This document shows positions 41,913 through 49,987 of a DNA stretch of 64,000 nucleotides, piece by piece. The notes beneath the pieces are model-generated. The model saw only the letters and a list, made by a program, of their open reading frames with translations. It was not told the DNA's origin and ran no database searches. Within the stretch, counting starts at the first letter, position 1. Every line of letters begins with the position of its first letter. Position numbers and translations under genes: made by a program. Origin of the DNA: Myxococcales bacterium (GTDB lineage: Bacteria; Myxococcota_A; Polyangia; Polyangiales; JAFGIB01); NCBI GenBank assembly GCA_029880325.1, contig JAOUOP010000040.1, forward strand, positions 1 to 64,000. Reading direction: 5' to 3'.

Positions 41913-43247
41913 ATGCGTAGTACGGATACAATTCTTGGATTCGCAGCAGCAGCAGCGCTCGGCCTGGCCGGCGCCTGTGGTGGCGACAATGGTGAGACTG
42001 GGCCGCGGCAGTTCATGGCTGGCTCCGGTGGCACGCAGACGGCCACGGGTGGCACTGGCGCTACCGGCACCGGCACCGGAGGAACCGCAGGTGGTACGGT
42101 TACGGGCACTGGCGGCACCGGCGCGACTGGCGGTACCGGTGGCGTGGTGTCGACCACGGGCGGCACTGGTGGCGACACCGGACCGGTCGGTGGGCTGTGC
42201 ACAGGGGTTGATCGTGGCACGTTGGCCGAGGGCCAGTGCGCCACGACCGAGGTTTGCGAGGGCAGCTGCAAGGCCCTGGCTCAGGGCATCTACGCCATCA
42301 AGACCGAAATCGACGTCTGGTGGGTGGACGACGTGGAGCCGCCATTGGTCGATCCGGGCCGCGACAAGATCACCGTCTACCTGCATGGCGAGCTTCAAGA
42401 TGTGTGCGAAGACGGCAGCAATGGTCTGGGCGTCATGAAGGCCTGCGGCACCGTGCTTCCGCTCTTCAAGAGCGACGCCAACTGCGACGCGTTCCAGATC
42501 GCGTTCTACGACGAGATGTGGGACAAGCCCACGATGCCGACCTTCAAGACCAGCGGTTGGTCCACCGGCTTTGAACCCGGTGACACGCTGACCCTCGAGA
42601 TTGCGACCGGTCTGCTCGGCTTCTCCATGAACAACGCCGACACCGCTGCTTGGCCCACTTCCGCACAGACCGGTGACGTCACCTGTCCCGAGGGAACGGG
42701 CGAGGCATGTTTCCCCGACCATGACGGTGACGGAAAGCCCGGCATCACGGCCTACATGGCGAACATCGGACAGAACCTCACTGCGGATGGTTGCGGCGGC
42801 TTCAACCTGCCCTTCGTGTACCGCGGCGCCCCGTTGGACGCGCTCAACGCGCTCGACGACGGTGGCCTCAAGGCCGAGAAGATGCACGTTGGCATTCGCA
42901 GCCGCCTGGGCGGTGCGGGCCAGATCGGTTCGGACTGCATGAGCGGCGTCGGCGACTCCCAGGCCGAGTATCTCGACTCCCGCGTTTGGAGCTGCGAGTT
43001 GAGCGACGGCAATCCGTGTGCGGACGCCCACGCGCAGTTCGTAGATGACAACGCTCCGACCTACAACGTGCTTAAAAAGGGTGAAGCACCGCCTGTCGAC
43101 GTCATGATTCCGGCGACCCAGGGCGGCGGTTCACTCGATCAGACGCCGAGCGCAGGTCCGCGTTCCTCGCTCGTTCGCCTGGGTGACATCGGTCAGACCT
43201 TCGATTGCGCGGCAGTGCGTAACGCGGCCTACCCGCCCTTCCAGTAG
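41913..43247 (+). CDS. Gly/Thr-rich, Cys-rich surface lipoprotein; possible hydrolase-like domain
   Basis: This 444-residue protein has a lipoprotein-like signal (LGFAAAAALGLAGAC). About 80 residues rich in Gly and Thr follow (units like GGTGATGTGTGG), a flexible spacer. A Cys-rich globular domain of about 340 residues comes next, with segments such as CATTEVCEGSCKALAQGIYAI, DKITVYLHGELQDVC and GKPGITAYMANIGQN. The LHGE segment recalls hydrolase oxyanion regions, but no catalytic triad could be fixed. AGGGAG nine bases before the ATG supports the start. A strong terminator follows. It is probably surface exposed. Confidence 0.65.
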   Translation: MRSTDTILGFAAAAALGLAGACGGDNGETGPRQFMAGSGGTQTATGGTGATGTGTGGTAGGTVTGTGGTGATGGTGGVVSTTGGTGGDTGPVGGLCTGVDRGTLAEGQCATTEVCEGSCKALAQGIYAIKTEIDVWWVDDVEPPLVDPGRDKITVYLHGELQDVCEDGSNGLGVMKACGTVLPLFKSDANCDAFQIAFYDEMWDKPTMPTFKTSGWSTGFEPGDTLTLEIATGLLGFSMNNADTAAWPTSAQTGDVTCPEGTGEACFPDHDGDGKPGITAYMANIGQNLTADGCGGFNLPFVYRGAPLDALNALDDGGLKAEKMHVGIRSRLGGAGQIGSDCMSGVGDSQAEYLDSRVWSCELSDGNPCADAHAQFVDDNAPTYNVLKKGEAPPVDVMIPATQGGGSLDQTPSAGPRSSLVRLGDIGQTFDCAAVRNAAYPPFQ

Positions 43248-43284
43248 GCTCCACGAAGAGGACAAAGCGACCCTTCGGAGCTTG

Positions 43285-43334
43285 AAAACGGAGGGTGCGG
43301 CCACTAAGAAGGTCCCGCGCTCTCCGTTTTTTTT
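43285..43334 (+). terminator. Rho-independent terminator of the Gly/Thr-rich lipoprotein gene
   Basis: AAAACGGAG (43285-43293) pairs with CTCCGTTTT (43322-43330). An inner stem (GCGGCC with GGTCCCGC) tightens the long loop. Eight T (43327-43334) close it. It begins 37 bases after the stop codon and ends about 30 bases before the next gene, so it should separate the two transcripts. Confidence 0.8.
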
Positions 43335-43366
43335 GTCCTACGCGCTTCATCACGAGACTCGAGCCC

Positions 43367-45145
43367 ATGCGTAGAACCCTCGCAGCTGCAGCACTAGCCA
43401 TCGCCGTGTTCGTTCCGACCGCGGTGCACGCCGGTGGTATCGAGTATACGGGCCAGGGGGCCCAATCCCTGGCCCGCGGTGGGGCCGTGGCGGCACGTGC
43501 CGAGGATCCGATGGTGCTGGCACACAACCCGGCCGGCCTGGTCGAGCTGCGCGCCAGTCACCTGATGATCAACCTGAATCTGGCGCTCTTCGACGCGTGC
43601 GTGCAGCCCTTCGGCTACTACGGCTGGGGCACCTATATCGGCGGCGTGGAGAGCCAGATCCCCGATCCGGACGGCGGTGAAGCGCTGCACCTGCCGCTCA
43701 ACCAAGACACCGGTGACGGGCTCACCTCACCTGCGGCAGCCGAGGCCTATTACAACGATCCGCTCGACTCCATCTGCTTGAACCAGAACGTCGTGCCCAT
43801 CCCGCAGATCGCCTGGACCTCGCGCTTGACCGAGGACTTCGGCGTGGGCTTCGGCCTGATCTTTCCTGCGGCTCAGCCGGCCGGCAAGTGGGGTGGCAAG
43901 TATGGTGTGATCCGCGGCGACGATGGGGACCTGCGCCCGTCGCCCGTGCGCTACATGATGCTGCAGTCCTCGAGCCTCGGTGTCTTTCCGAACTTCGGAA
44001 TGGCCTATCGCATCGACGACATGATTCGAGTGGGTGCTTCTTTCGAGTGGGGCATCATCGCGGTCAACAACTACGTGATGGCGGCCATGATCGGCGGAAC
44101 GCCGCCGGCTCAGGACATCGTCGCGCACGTCAAGGCGCAAGACTGGTTCATCCCTGCGGTCACCGCTTCGGTGCACTTGGTGCCGATGGACGCGCTGGAT
44201 TTGGTGTTGGCGTTTCGTTACCAGGATGACATCAACGCCAGCGGTGATGTGGACCTGACCACTGGCATCTTCAATCCCAATGGGGTTCCCACCACCACCT
44301 CGAACCTGGGAATCACCTCGCTTAGTCAACCGATGCCCTGGAAGTTGCGCGCAGGCGTGCGCTATGCCGACCGCTTTGCACCCAGGCCCTCCGGAACTGG
44401 CGACATCGAGGCAGATCTCGCCAGCCCCGAGGTAATTCACGACCCGCTGCAGGACGAGCGCTGGGACATCGAACTCGACGTCGAGTACCAGGCCAACGGT
44501 GGCGTGGACCGCCAGGTGGTCGAGTACGAGCAGGGCGGTCAGCTCGAGTTCAAGCCAGTCGGGGACGGCGTCGAGTCGAGTCTGGTGGATTTCCCGCATC
44601 CGGCAGTGCCCACCACCGAAATCGAGAAGCACTGGAACGATCAGGTCTCGGTGCGCCTCGGCGGCAGCCTCAACCTGCTGCCCGGCAAGGTTGCGGTGAG
44701 CGCTGGGGCCCACTACGAGAACCGCGGCATCAATGCGGACTACATGCAGGTCGATTTCTGGCCTGTGGCTCGCTTTGGCCTTCACGGCGGTTTGCTATTC
44801 CGGGTCGCCAAGCGCATCGATTTGGTCCTGGCCTATGCGCACATCTTCCAGGAGACCATCGTCGTCGCTGCGCCGCAGCACGAGCTGCGTGATCAAATCT
44901 TTGCCGAGAGCCTCGAGACCGGCAGCGTATCCAAGATCGACAAGCGCTCAGGGCCCTGGCTCGATCGTAGTGGCACAACCCAGGAAGTCCTCGAAGAGGA
45001 TCCCGTCTCCGGTGCCGATGGCGAGGCGCGGGTCGAGCAGAACCTCTCGCGCACGGCTGCCGACCAGCCGGCCTACATCATCAATGCCGGTCGCTATACC
45101 AGCAGCTTCGACATCCTCGCTGCCGGTATCAACGTTCACTTCTGA
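43367..45145 (+). CDS. FadL/OmpP1-type outer-membrane transport protein
   Basis: This 592-residue protein of the FadL/TodX family should form an outer-membrane barrel that takes up hydrophobic compounds such as long-chain fatty acids. The signal peptide MRRTLAAAALAIAVFVPTAVHA is clear. Family marks are the N-terminal hatch GIEYTGQGAQSLARGGA and HNPAGLVEL with the conserved NPAG. Further marks are FGVGFGLIFP and a C-terminal strand ending NVHF. It is longer than E. coli FadL (about 420 mature residues), with acidic loop insertions. The ATG lies after the terminator of the preceding gene. Confidence 0.85.
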   Translation: MRRTLAAAALAIAVFVPTAVHAGGIEYTGQGAQSLARGGAVAARAEDPMVLAHNPAGLVELRASHLMINLNLALFDACVQPFGYYGWGTYIGGVESQIPDPDGGEALHLPLNQDTGDGLTSPAAAEAYYNDPLDSICLNQNVVPIPQIAWTSRLTEDFGVGFGLIFPAAQPAGKWGGKYGVIRGDDGDLRPSPVRYMMLQSSSLGVFPNFGMAYRIDDMIRVGASFEWGIIAVNNYVMAAMIGGTPPAQDIVAHVKAQDWFIPAVTASVHLVPMDALDLVLAFRYQDDINASGDVDLTTGIFNPNGVPTTTSNLGITSLSQPMPWKLRAGVRYADRFAPRPSGTGDIEADLASPEVIHDPLQDERWDIELDVEYQANGGVDRQVVEYEQGGQLEFKPVGDGVESSLVDFPHPAVPTTEIEKHWNDQVSVRLGGSLNLLPGKVAVSAGAHYENRGINADYMQVDFWPVARFGLHGGLLFRVAKRIDLVLAYAHIFQETIVVAAPQHELRDQIFAESLETGSVSKIDKRSGPWLDRSGTTQEVLEEDPVSGADGEARVEQNLSRTAADQPAYIINAGRYTSSFDILAAGINVHF

Positions 45146-45372
45146 GTAGCAGGCGCTTCATTCGGTGCGTGCTTTCAGCGTGCCAGCCGCGAGCGTTCGA
45201 GCGACGTCTGCCTCCATCGACGGGCCCGCGATCTTCGCCGGCATCCGAATGGCGCCGCGGGCCCTCACCCGCGCTGATTCACCCAGCTCGCCGGAAGCCG
45301 AAAATTGGACTTCCTTCGGGGCCTCGCAGAGCTTTGGTCCATGCCGCTTTGGCGGCTTGCCCCGGAGGGCCC

Positions 45373-46107
45373 ATGGATCAGTTCGACCCCACATCCGAGC
45401 AGGGAGAGTGCGCCCGCCTGCAACTCGATGGTCTGGCGACGCCGGTCGTGACGCGCGTGAGCGAGCGGCGCGCCACCGGAATCACCGTGGAGCAGACGCT
45501 GCCCTTTCTTCGGCTCAATACCGCGGTGCTCGACCAGGCCGAGCAGCGCTCGCGCATCGAGTCGGTGAGTATTGTGGTTTCGGGTGGTGTACCGCGGCTG
45601 GTGCTCGACCTGGCCTACGAAGAGCAGGGGCTGCCGGAGTCGGCCGCAGGGGGCTTCGAGACCGAGGTCGCGGGCCAGCGACGCTCCACCCATGAAGGCG
45701 TCGTGCGCCCCCGCGCACGGGCCGTCGAGCAGACCCTGAGCTACACCGAGACGCCGGCCGAGCTGCCTGCCGTGGCCGCCTACGTGCCCGAAGGTGAGGC
45801 ACGCACCGATTCAACCCAGCTCTTTCGCACCGAGCAGGCGGCCAGTGACGGGGAACGGGCCGAAGCGCAGGTCGAGGAGGGCTCGCTCGAGGAGCAGCTG
45901 CTGCAGGCCCGTCCTGCCTACCGCCTGGCCCAGCGCTGGCTGTGGCTCAAGCCGCGGCTGCGCCTCGTTGCCCGCCAGGCGGCTTCCCTGGGACTCCAAG
46001 CTCTGGGTTATTGCTGGCCCAAGCTAGTGGCAGTGGTCCGCTGGTCGGCCGCCAGCGGCCTCAGGCTGTTGCAGGCTGCACGAGACCGCCACGTCCGCGC
46101 GCGTTGA
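45373..46107 (+). CDS. Conserved-looking hypothetical protein
   Basis: This 244-residue protein is not recognised. The N-terminal 100 residues contain a beta-rich part (ITVEQTLPFLRLNTAVLD, then SVSIVVSGGVPRLVLDLAYE) that looks folded. A middle part (about 100-170) is acidic and probably flexible. The last 55 residues are basic and amphipathic with hydrophobic stretches (LGLQALGYCWPKLVAVVRW), which could bind a membrane. GGAGGG three to four bases before the ATG supports the start. It ends three bases from the stop of the convergent Crp/Fnr gene. Confidence 0.55.
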   Translation: MDQFDPTSEQGECARLQLDGLATPVVTRVSERRATGITVEQTLPFLRLNTAVLDQAEQRSRIESVSIVVSGGVPRLVLDLAYEEQGLPESAAGGFETEVAGQRRSTHEGVVRPRARAVEQTLSYTETPAELPAVAAYVPEGEARTDSTQLFRTEQAASDGERAEAQVEEGSLEEQLLQARPAYRLAQRWLWLKPRLRLVARQAASLGLQALGYCWPKLVAVVRWSAASGLRLLQAARDRHVRAR

Positions 46108-46110
46108 CCT

Positions 46111-46797
46111 TCAGCGCGCGCGTTCGGCGAGTTCTTTCATGTCGTGCACCACCAGGTGCCCCGATTGTTGCGAGATCAGTCCGTCTTCTTCCCACACGCG
46201 CAGCATCTTATTGGTGCTTTCGCGGGTGGCACCCACCAGGTCGCCAATTTCCTGCTGGGAGAGCTTGACGGTGATCAAGGTGCTCCCGTCCGCTAGGCGG
46301 CGGCCATACTCCTCGCCCAGCTTTAGAACACGCCGGGCCAGTCGGCCGCTGACCCTCAGGAAGGCGATGTCCTCGGTGCGCTCGGTGAGCCTTCGCAGGC
46401 GCCCGGCGAGCACCTGCAGCAATCGCACGGTGGTCTTTGGGGACTCGCTCAGAAAGCCCAAAAAGGGTTCGCGCCGGATGCTGACGAGCTCGCCGTCGTC
46501 GAGGGAGACGATGGTGGCCGAGCGTGGAGCGCCGTCGATGAGTGTGACCTCGCCGAAAACCTCGCCCGGTCCCATGATGTTGAGCGCGGTCTCTCGCCCG
46601 CCGGGATGAGGGCTGACCACCTTCAGATGGCCCTCGGCGATCACGAAGAGTTCGCCCCCCGGATCCCCCTGACGCACAATCACGTCGCGTGCCATGACCT
46701 TGCGTACGCTGGCGAGCCTGGCGATTGCGTCGAGCTCGTCTTCTCCCAGATCAGAAAATAGCTGCGCTGCCCTGAGCAGCTGCTTGGTGTCACCCAC
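46111..46797 (-). CDS. Crp/Fnr family transcriptional regulator
   Basis: This 228-residue regulator has an N-terminal cyclic-nucleotide-binding beta-roll (VIVRQGDPGGELFVIAEGHL, MGPGEVFGEVTLIDG with the PRSAT segment), a dimer helix and a C-terminal winged helix (LSQQEIGDLVGATRESTNKM). The GExx...RSAT pattern is the cAMP-type pocket, so a nucleotide ligand is likely. The N-terminal Cys cluster of FNR is absent. The GTG giving MGDTKQLLRAAQLFSDL is preferred over an upstream TTG because it gives the usual length. Target genes cannot be told from the sequence. Confidence 0.9.
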   Translation of the reverse strand: MGDTKQLLRAAQLFSDLGEDELDAIARLASVRKVMARDVIVRQGDPGGELFVIAEGHLKVVSPHPGGRETALNIMGPGEVFGEVTLIDGAPRSATIVSLDDGELVSIRREPFLGFLSESPKTTVRLLQVLAGRLRRLTERTEDIAFLRVSGRLARRVLKLGEEYGRRLADGSTLITVKLSQQEIGDLVGATRESTNKMLRVWEEDGLISQQSGHLVVHDMKELAERAR

Positions 46798-46928
46798 GCT
46801 CCAATGATAGGCACAATCTCCGGGCCGATTCCATCCCTCGGAAGGGTGGCCCGATCCGTTCAAGCGAGCCGCCGAGATGGGGGCGATTCCGGGAGAAATT
46901 GCGCTGTCGGTGGCGGGGCTTTTTTGCT

Positions 46929-48503
46929 TCAGCCGACGGCGGCGCGACGGGGCCCTCGCCCGCTGGCCTCGTCGATCTGGGTGGCGGTGAGGCCGCCCGA
47001 GGGCGAGATCTTTACCGAGGCCTGCTTGCCGGTCAGGGTTTCCTTGGCCGTGACGCTGACGACGCCGTCGGCATCGATCAGGAAGGTGACCTCCACGTTG
47101 ATCTCGCCGGCCTTCCTTTTGGGGATGTCGCCCAGGATGAAGCGACCCAGAAGGGTGTTGTCATCGACCATTTCGGACTCGCCCTGGTAGACCGTGATCT
47201 CGACGAAGTCCTGATCGTCGGAGGTGGTAGCGAAGAGCTTTTTTTCGCTGGTCGGAACGGTGGTGTTCTTCGCGATCAAGCGCGACATGCGCCCGCCCTT
47301 GACGCGCACGCCCAGGGAGTGGGGGGTGACGTCGAGCAGGATCACATCCTGTAGCTCACCGGTCATGATCGCGCACTGCGTAGCCGCACCGATGGCGACG
47401 ATCTCGTCCGGGTTGACATCCCGAGAGCTGATCTTGCCGAAAATTTCTTCAACTTTTAGCTGAACGCCAGGCATGCGCGACATGCCGCCGACCAGGAGCA
47501 CCTGGTCGACTTCGTCGGCGGTCAATCCCGCGTCGTCGAGCGCCTGGTGACAGGGCTCGTCGAGGCGGTCAAGCAGTTCGGAGCAGAGGTCTTCCAGCAG
47601 CTCCCGCTCCAGCATGTCGTGCCGTAGGTGCATGGGGCCACTGGGCCCGGTGCAGATGAACGGCAAGTTAATCGATGTGGTGGGTGTACTCGACAGCTCT
47701 TTTTTCGCCGTTTCGCAGGCGTCCTTCAAGCGTTGCAAGGCGACCGGATCGTCGCGCAAGTCGTGTTGGAAGTCGTTTTCGAACTCGTCGAGCAGGTACT
47801 CCATCAGTGCGTGATCGAAGTCGTCTCCGCCCAGGAAGGTGTCGCCGTGGGTGGCGAGTACCTCGAAGACGCCGTCGGCGCTCCGCATGATGGTTACGTC
47901 GAAAGTGCCGCCGCCCAGGTCGAAAATCGCGATTGTTTGCTCGCGATCCTTGTCGATGCCGTAGCCCAGCGCGGCGGCGGTGGGCTCGTTGACGATGTGT
48001 TTGACCTCGAGGCCGGCGATCTTGCCGGCGTCCTTGGTCGCCTGTCGCTGGCCGTCGTTGAAGTAGGCCGGCACGGTGATCACAGCGCTCGAGACAGGCT
48101 CGCCCAGGTAGTCTTCTGCGACGTCCTTGATCTCCCGCAGCAGGATGGCCGAGATTTCCTGGGGGCTAAACTCCCCGTCACGGGTCTTGACCCAGGCGTC
48201 ACCGTTGGCCGCTGCGCAAAGGTCGTAGGCCACACTTTTATTCCACGACTGCATCGAGGGCTCTTTGAACTTGCGCCCAATCAGGCGCTTGACACCGTAG
48301 ATGGTCCGGTTCGGATTGGTGACCGCCTGGCGTTGGGCGGTGACACCGACCAGCTCGTCGCCATTGTCTGCAAAGGCCACCACCGAGGGCATCGTGCGCT
48401 GGCCCTGGCGGCTATTGATGATCGTGGGAGACCCGCCTTGAAGTACCGCCACGCAGCAGTTGGTGGTCCCGAGGTCGATTCCGATCATCACGCCGCTGCC
48501 CAT
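46929..48503 (-). CDS. Hsp70 (DnaK-like) chaperone lacking the C-terminal lid
   Basis: This 524-residue Hsp70 has the full ATPase domain (GIDLGTTNCCVAVLQGG, FDLGGGTFDVTIM, VLLVGGMSRMPGVQ). The hydrophobic linker near DVILLDVTPHSLGV and the beta substrate-binding domain (to about residue 500) are also present. It stops about 20 residues after the beta domain (SGGLTATQIDEASG), so the alpha-helical lid of about 100 residues and the EEVD-like tail are missing. The start shares a base with the upstream stop (TGATG); a GTG one codon earlier is possible. It is coupled to the PilZ-like/J-like/TPR gene, a likely dedicated co-chaperone. M. xanthus SglK, needed for social motility, is a known motility-linked Hsp70. 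Confidence 0.88.
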   Translation of the reverse strand: MGSGVMIGIDLGTTNCCVAVLQGGSPTIINSRQGQRTMPSVVAFADNGDELVGVTAQRQAVTNPNRTIYGVKRLIGRKFKEPSMQSWNKSVAYDLCAAANGDAWVKTRDGEFSPQEISAILLREIKDVAEDYLGEPVSSAVITVPAYFNDGQRQATKDAGKIAGLEVKHIVNEPTAAALGYGIDKDREQTIAIFDLGGGTFDVTIMRSADGVFEVLATHGDTFLGGDDFDHALMEYLLDEFENDFQHDLRDDPVALQRLKDACETAKKELSSTPTTSINLPFICTGPSGPMHLRHDMLERELLEDLCSELLDRLDEPCHQALDDAGLTADEVDQVLLVGGMSRMPGVQLKVEEIFGKISSRDVNPDEIVAIGAATQCAIMTGELQDVILLDVTPHSLGVRVKGGRMSRLIAKNTTVPTSEKKLFATTSDDQDFVEITVYQGESEMVDDNTLLGRFILGDIPKRKAGEINVEVTFLIDADGVVSVTAKETLTGKQASVKISPSGGLTATQIDEASGRGPRRAAVG

Positions 48504-49984
48504 CACCTACCGCCCTTGAAGAATTTGCCCAGCAGCCCGCCGTCCTTGCCGTCTTTGCCGTTGTTGCGGACCTCGTCGAGGGCTTCGCGGTGCTGGGGAT
48601 CGAGTGCCAACAGCTGTCGATAGTGTCGCACGGCGCCCGCCTGGTCTCCGAGCGATTTTGCCTTTCGCGCCCGGCACAGGTGCAGCCATCGGGTCGCCTC
48701 GGTGAATTCGGGGTCGGCAGCCAGGGCCCGGCCGAGGTCGTTCTCGGCTTCCTTGAAGCGGGAGGCGGCCAGGTGTTGCAGTCCGCGCGCCATCAGCACC
48801 TCGGCGGAGGGTTCGGTCTGCGTGGGTGGCGTGGCGGCGCGAGGCCCCGGGGCTCGCATCGGCGTGCCCGGCGGACGTGGAGCAGCGGCCGATGTTGTCG
48901 TCGCCGCTCCGGCGGCGGGGCGTCTGGGGGGGGGGATGGCAGGGCTCCGCTGAGAGTTGGCGGCTGTGCCGGGCCTCTTGGGGGGGCGCCTGGAGCCGGT
49001 TCCAAGCGCGCGACCCAGCAGGGACGCGGCGTTTCGAGCGCCCGAGATTCGGGGCGCCTGGCCCGGGCTAGCCGGCTGGCCGGGGTCGCTTGTTGACTCT
49101 GCACGCGTCGCCGTCGGTGCTTGGGTCCCCTGCATGATGGCTCTAGGCTGTGGCTCAGTTTCGGCGACTGTCGCGGCGGGCTTGGGCGCTGCGACTTTGG
49201 TCTTGGCGCTTCGTTCCAGGGTCGTGGCCTTGCTCTGCTCGGCCCGTGAGCGGCGCTCGTTCGCGCGTGAGACATCCATGAAGGCTTGCCGGTGGAGCAC
49301 GAAGATCTCGGTTGCGATGGCGCTGATCTCCGCGTCGTCGTGCTTGGCAAAACGGTGAGGATGGTAGGTCTTGGAGGCGCTGCGTAGGGCGGCTTTGGCG
49401 TCGCTATCATCGGCGTTGACGCCGATGCCGAGCACTTCCCAGGGCGAAGCCGCACGCAGGCGCTCGAGCGACTCTTGCAGCTCGCGGAAAACGCGTGCCG
49501 CGTCTGGAGCGCGGTTTTCCGCCACAGCGAGGTTGATGCCCGAGGCGGCGCCGGGCGTACGCCGCGTCACGGCTGCCTCGGTGTCAGGGCGCTGCAGTGG
49601 ATGGCGGCCGCTGGGCTCGGCGTTGCGCGAGGGAGATGCGGGAGGGGGCGGCACGCTATTGCGGTCGAAGCTGCTGCGCGTCAGGCCCAGAAAGGCGCGG
49701 TCCTGGTCGGAGAGTTCGGTGAAAAGAAGTCCGTAGCCTGGTGAACGTCTCAGCCTGCGCGCGGCCTGCGGATCGATCACCTGGACGACCAGGCCATGCA
49801 CGGTCGCGGCACCCATGTCCGAGCGCAGGAAGACCTCGATCTCGGAGTTGAGGTCCGCCGGACTGGTGGTGTTGATGAAGAGGCCGGCCGGTGTGAGGGT
49901 CGATGGATCCGCTTCAACCTGGATCCCGTCGATCTCGCAATAGAGCGCGCTCCCCGAGCGCATTGCCGGCGGGACCAGACTCAT
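48503..49984 (-). CDS. PilZ-like, J-like and TPR multidomain protein
   Basis: This 493-residue protein has three parts. Residues 10-100 resemble the PilZ-like beta-barrel common in myxobacteria (TPAGLFINTTSPADLNSEIE), without a visible RxxxR c-di-GMP motif. Residues 180-240 look like a J domain (SPWEVLGIGVNADDSDAKAA, then TYHPHRF), but the HPD tripeptide reads His208-Pro-His210. Residues 400-470 form a TPR pair (ALAADPEFTEATRWLHLCRA). Pro/Ala-rich linkers join them. It is translationally coupled to the lidless Hsp70, so a co-chaperone or substrate-recruiting role is likely, though HPH may not stimulate ATPase. It starts three bases after the OmpA-like gene. Confidence 0.75.
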   Translation of the reverse strand: MSLVPPAMRSGSALYCEIDGIQVEADPSTLTPAGLFINTTSPADLNSEIEVFLRSDMGAATVHGLVVQVIDPQAARRLRRSPGYGLLFTELSDQDRAFLGLTRSSFDRNSVPPPPASPSRNAEPSGRHPLQRPDTEAAVTRRTPGAASGINLAVAENRAPDAARVFRELQESLERLRAASPWEVLGIGVNADDSDAKAALRSASKTYHPHRFAKHDDAEISAIATEIFVLHRQAFMDVSRANERRSRAEQSKATTLERSAKTKVAAPKPAATVAETEPQPRAIMQGTQAPTATRAESTSDPGQPASPGQAPRISGARNAASLLGRALGTGSRRPPKRPGTAANSQRSPAIPPPRRPAAGAATTTSAAAPRPPGTPMRAPGPRAATPPTQTEPSAEVLMARGLQHLAASRFKEAENDLGRALAADPEFTEATRWLHLCRARKAKSLGDQAGAVRHYRQLLALDPQHREALDEVRNNGKDGKDGGLLGKFFKGGR

Positions 49985-49987
49985 GCC

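Noticed and set aside
46905..46930. T-run after a GC-rich stretch near the Hsp70 stop as a terminator
   Set aside because: The T-run is on the plus strand, against the direction of the Hsp70 gene, and no stem precedes it.
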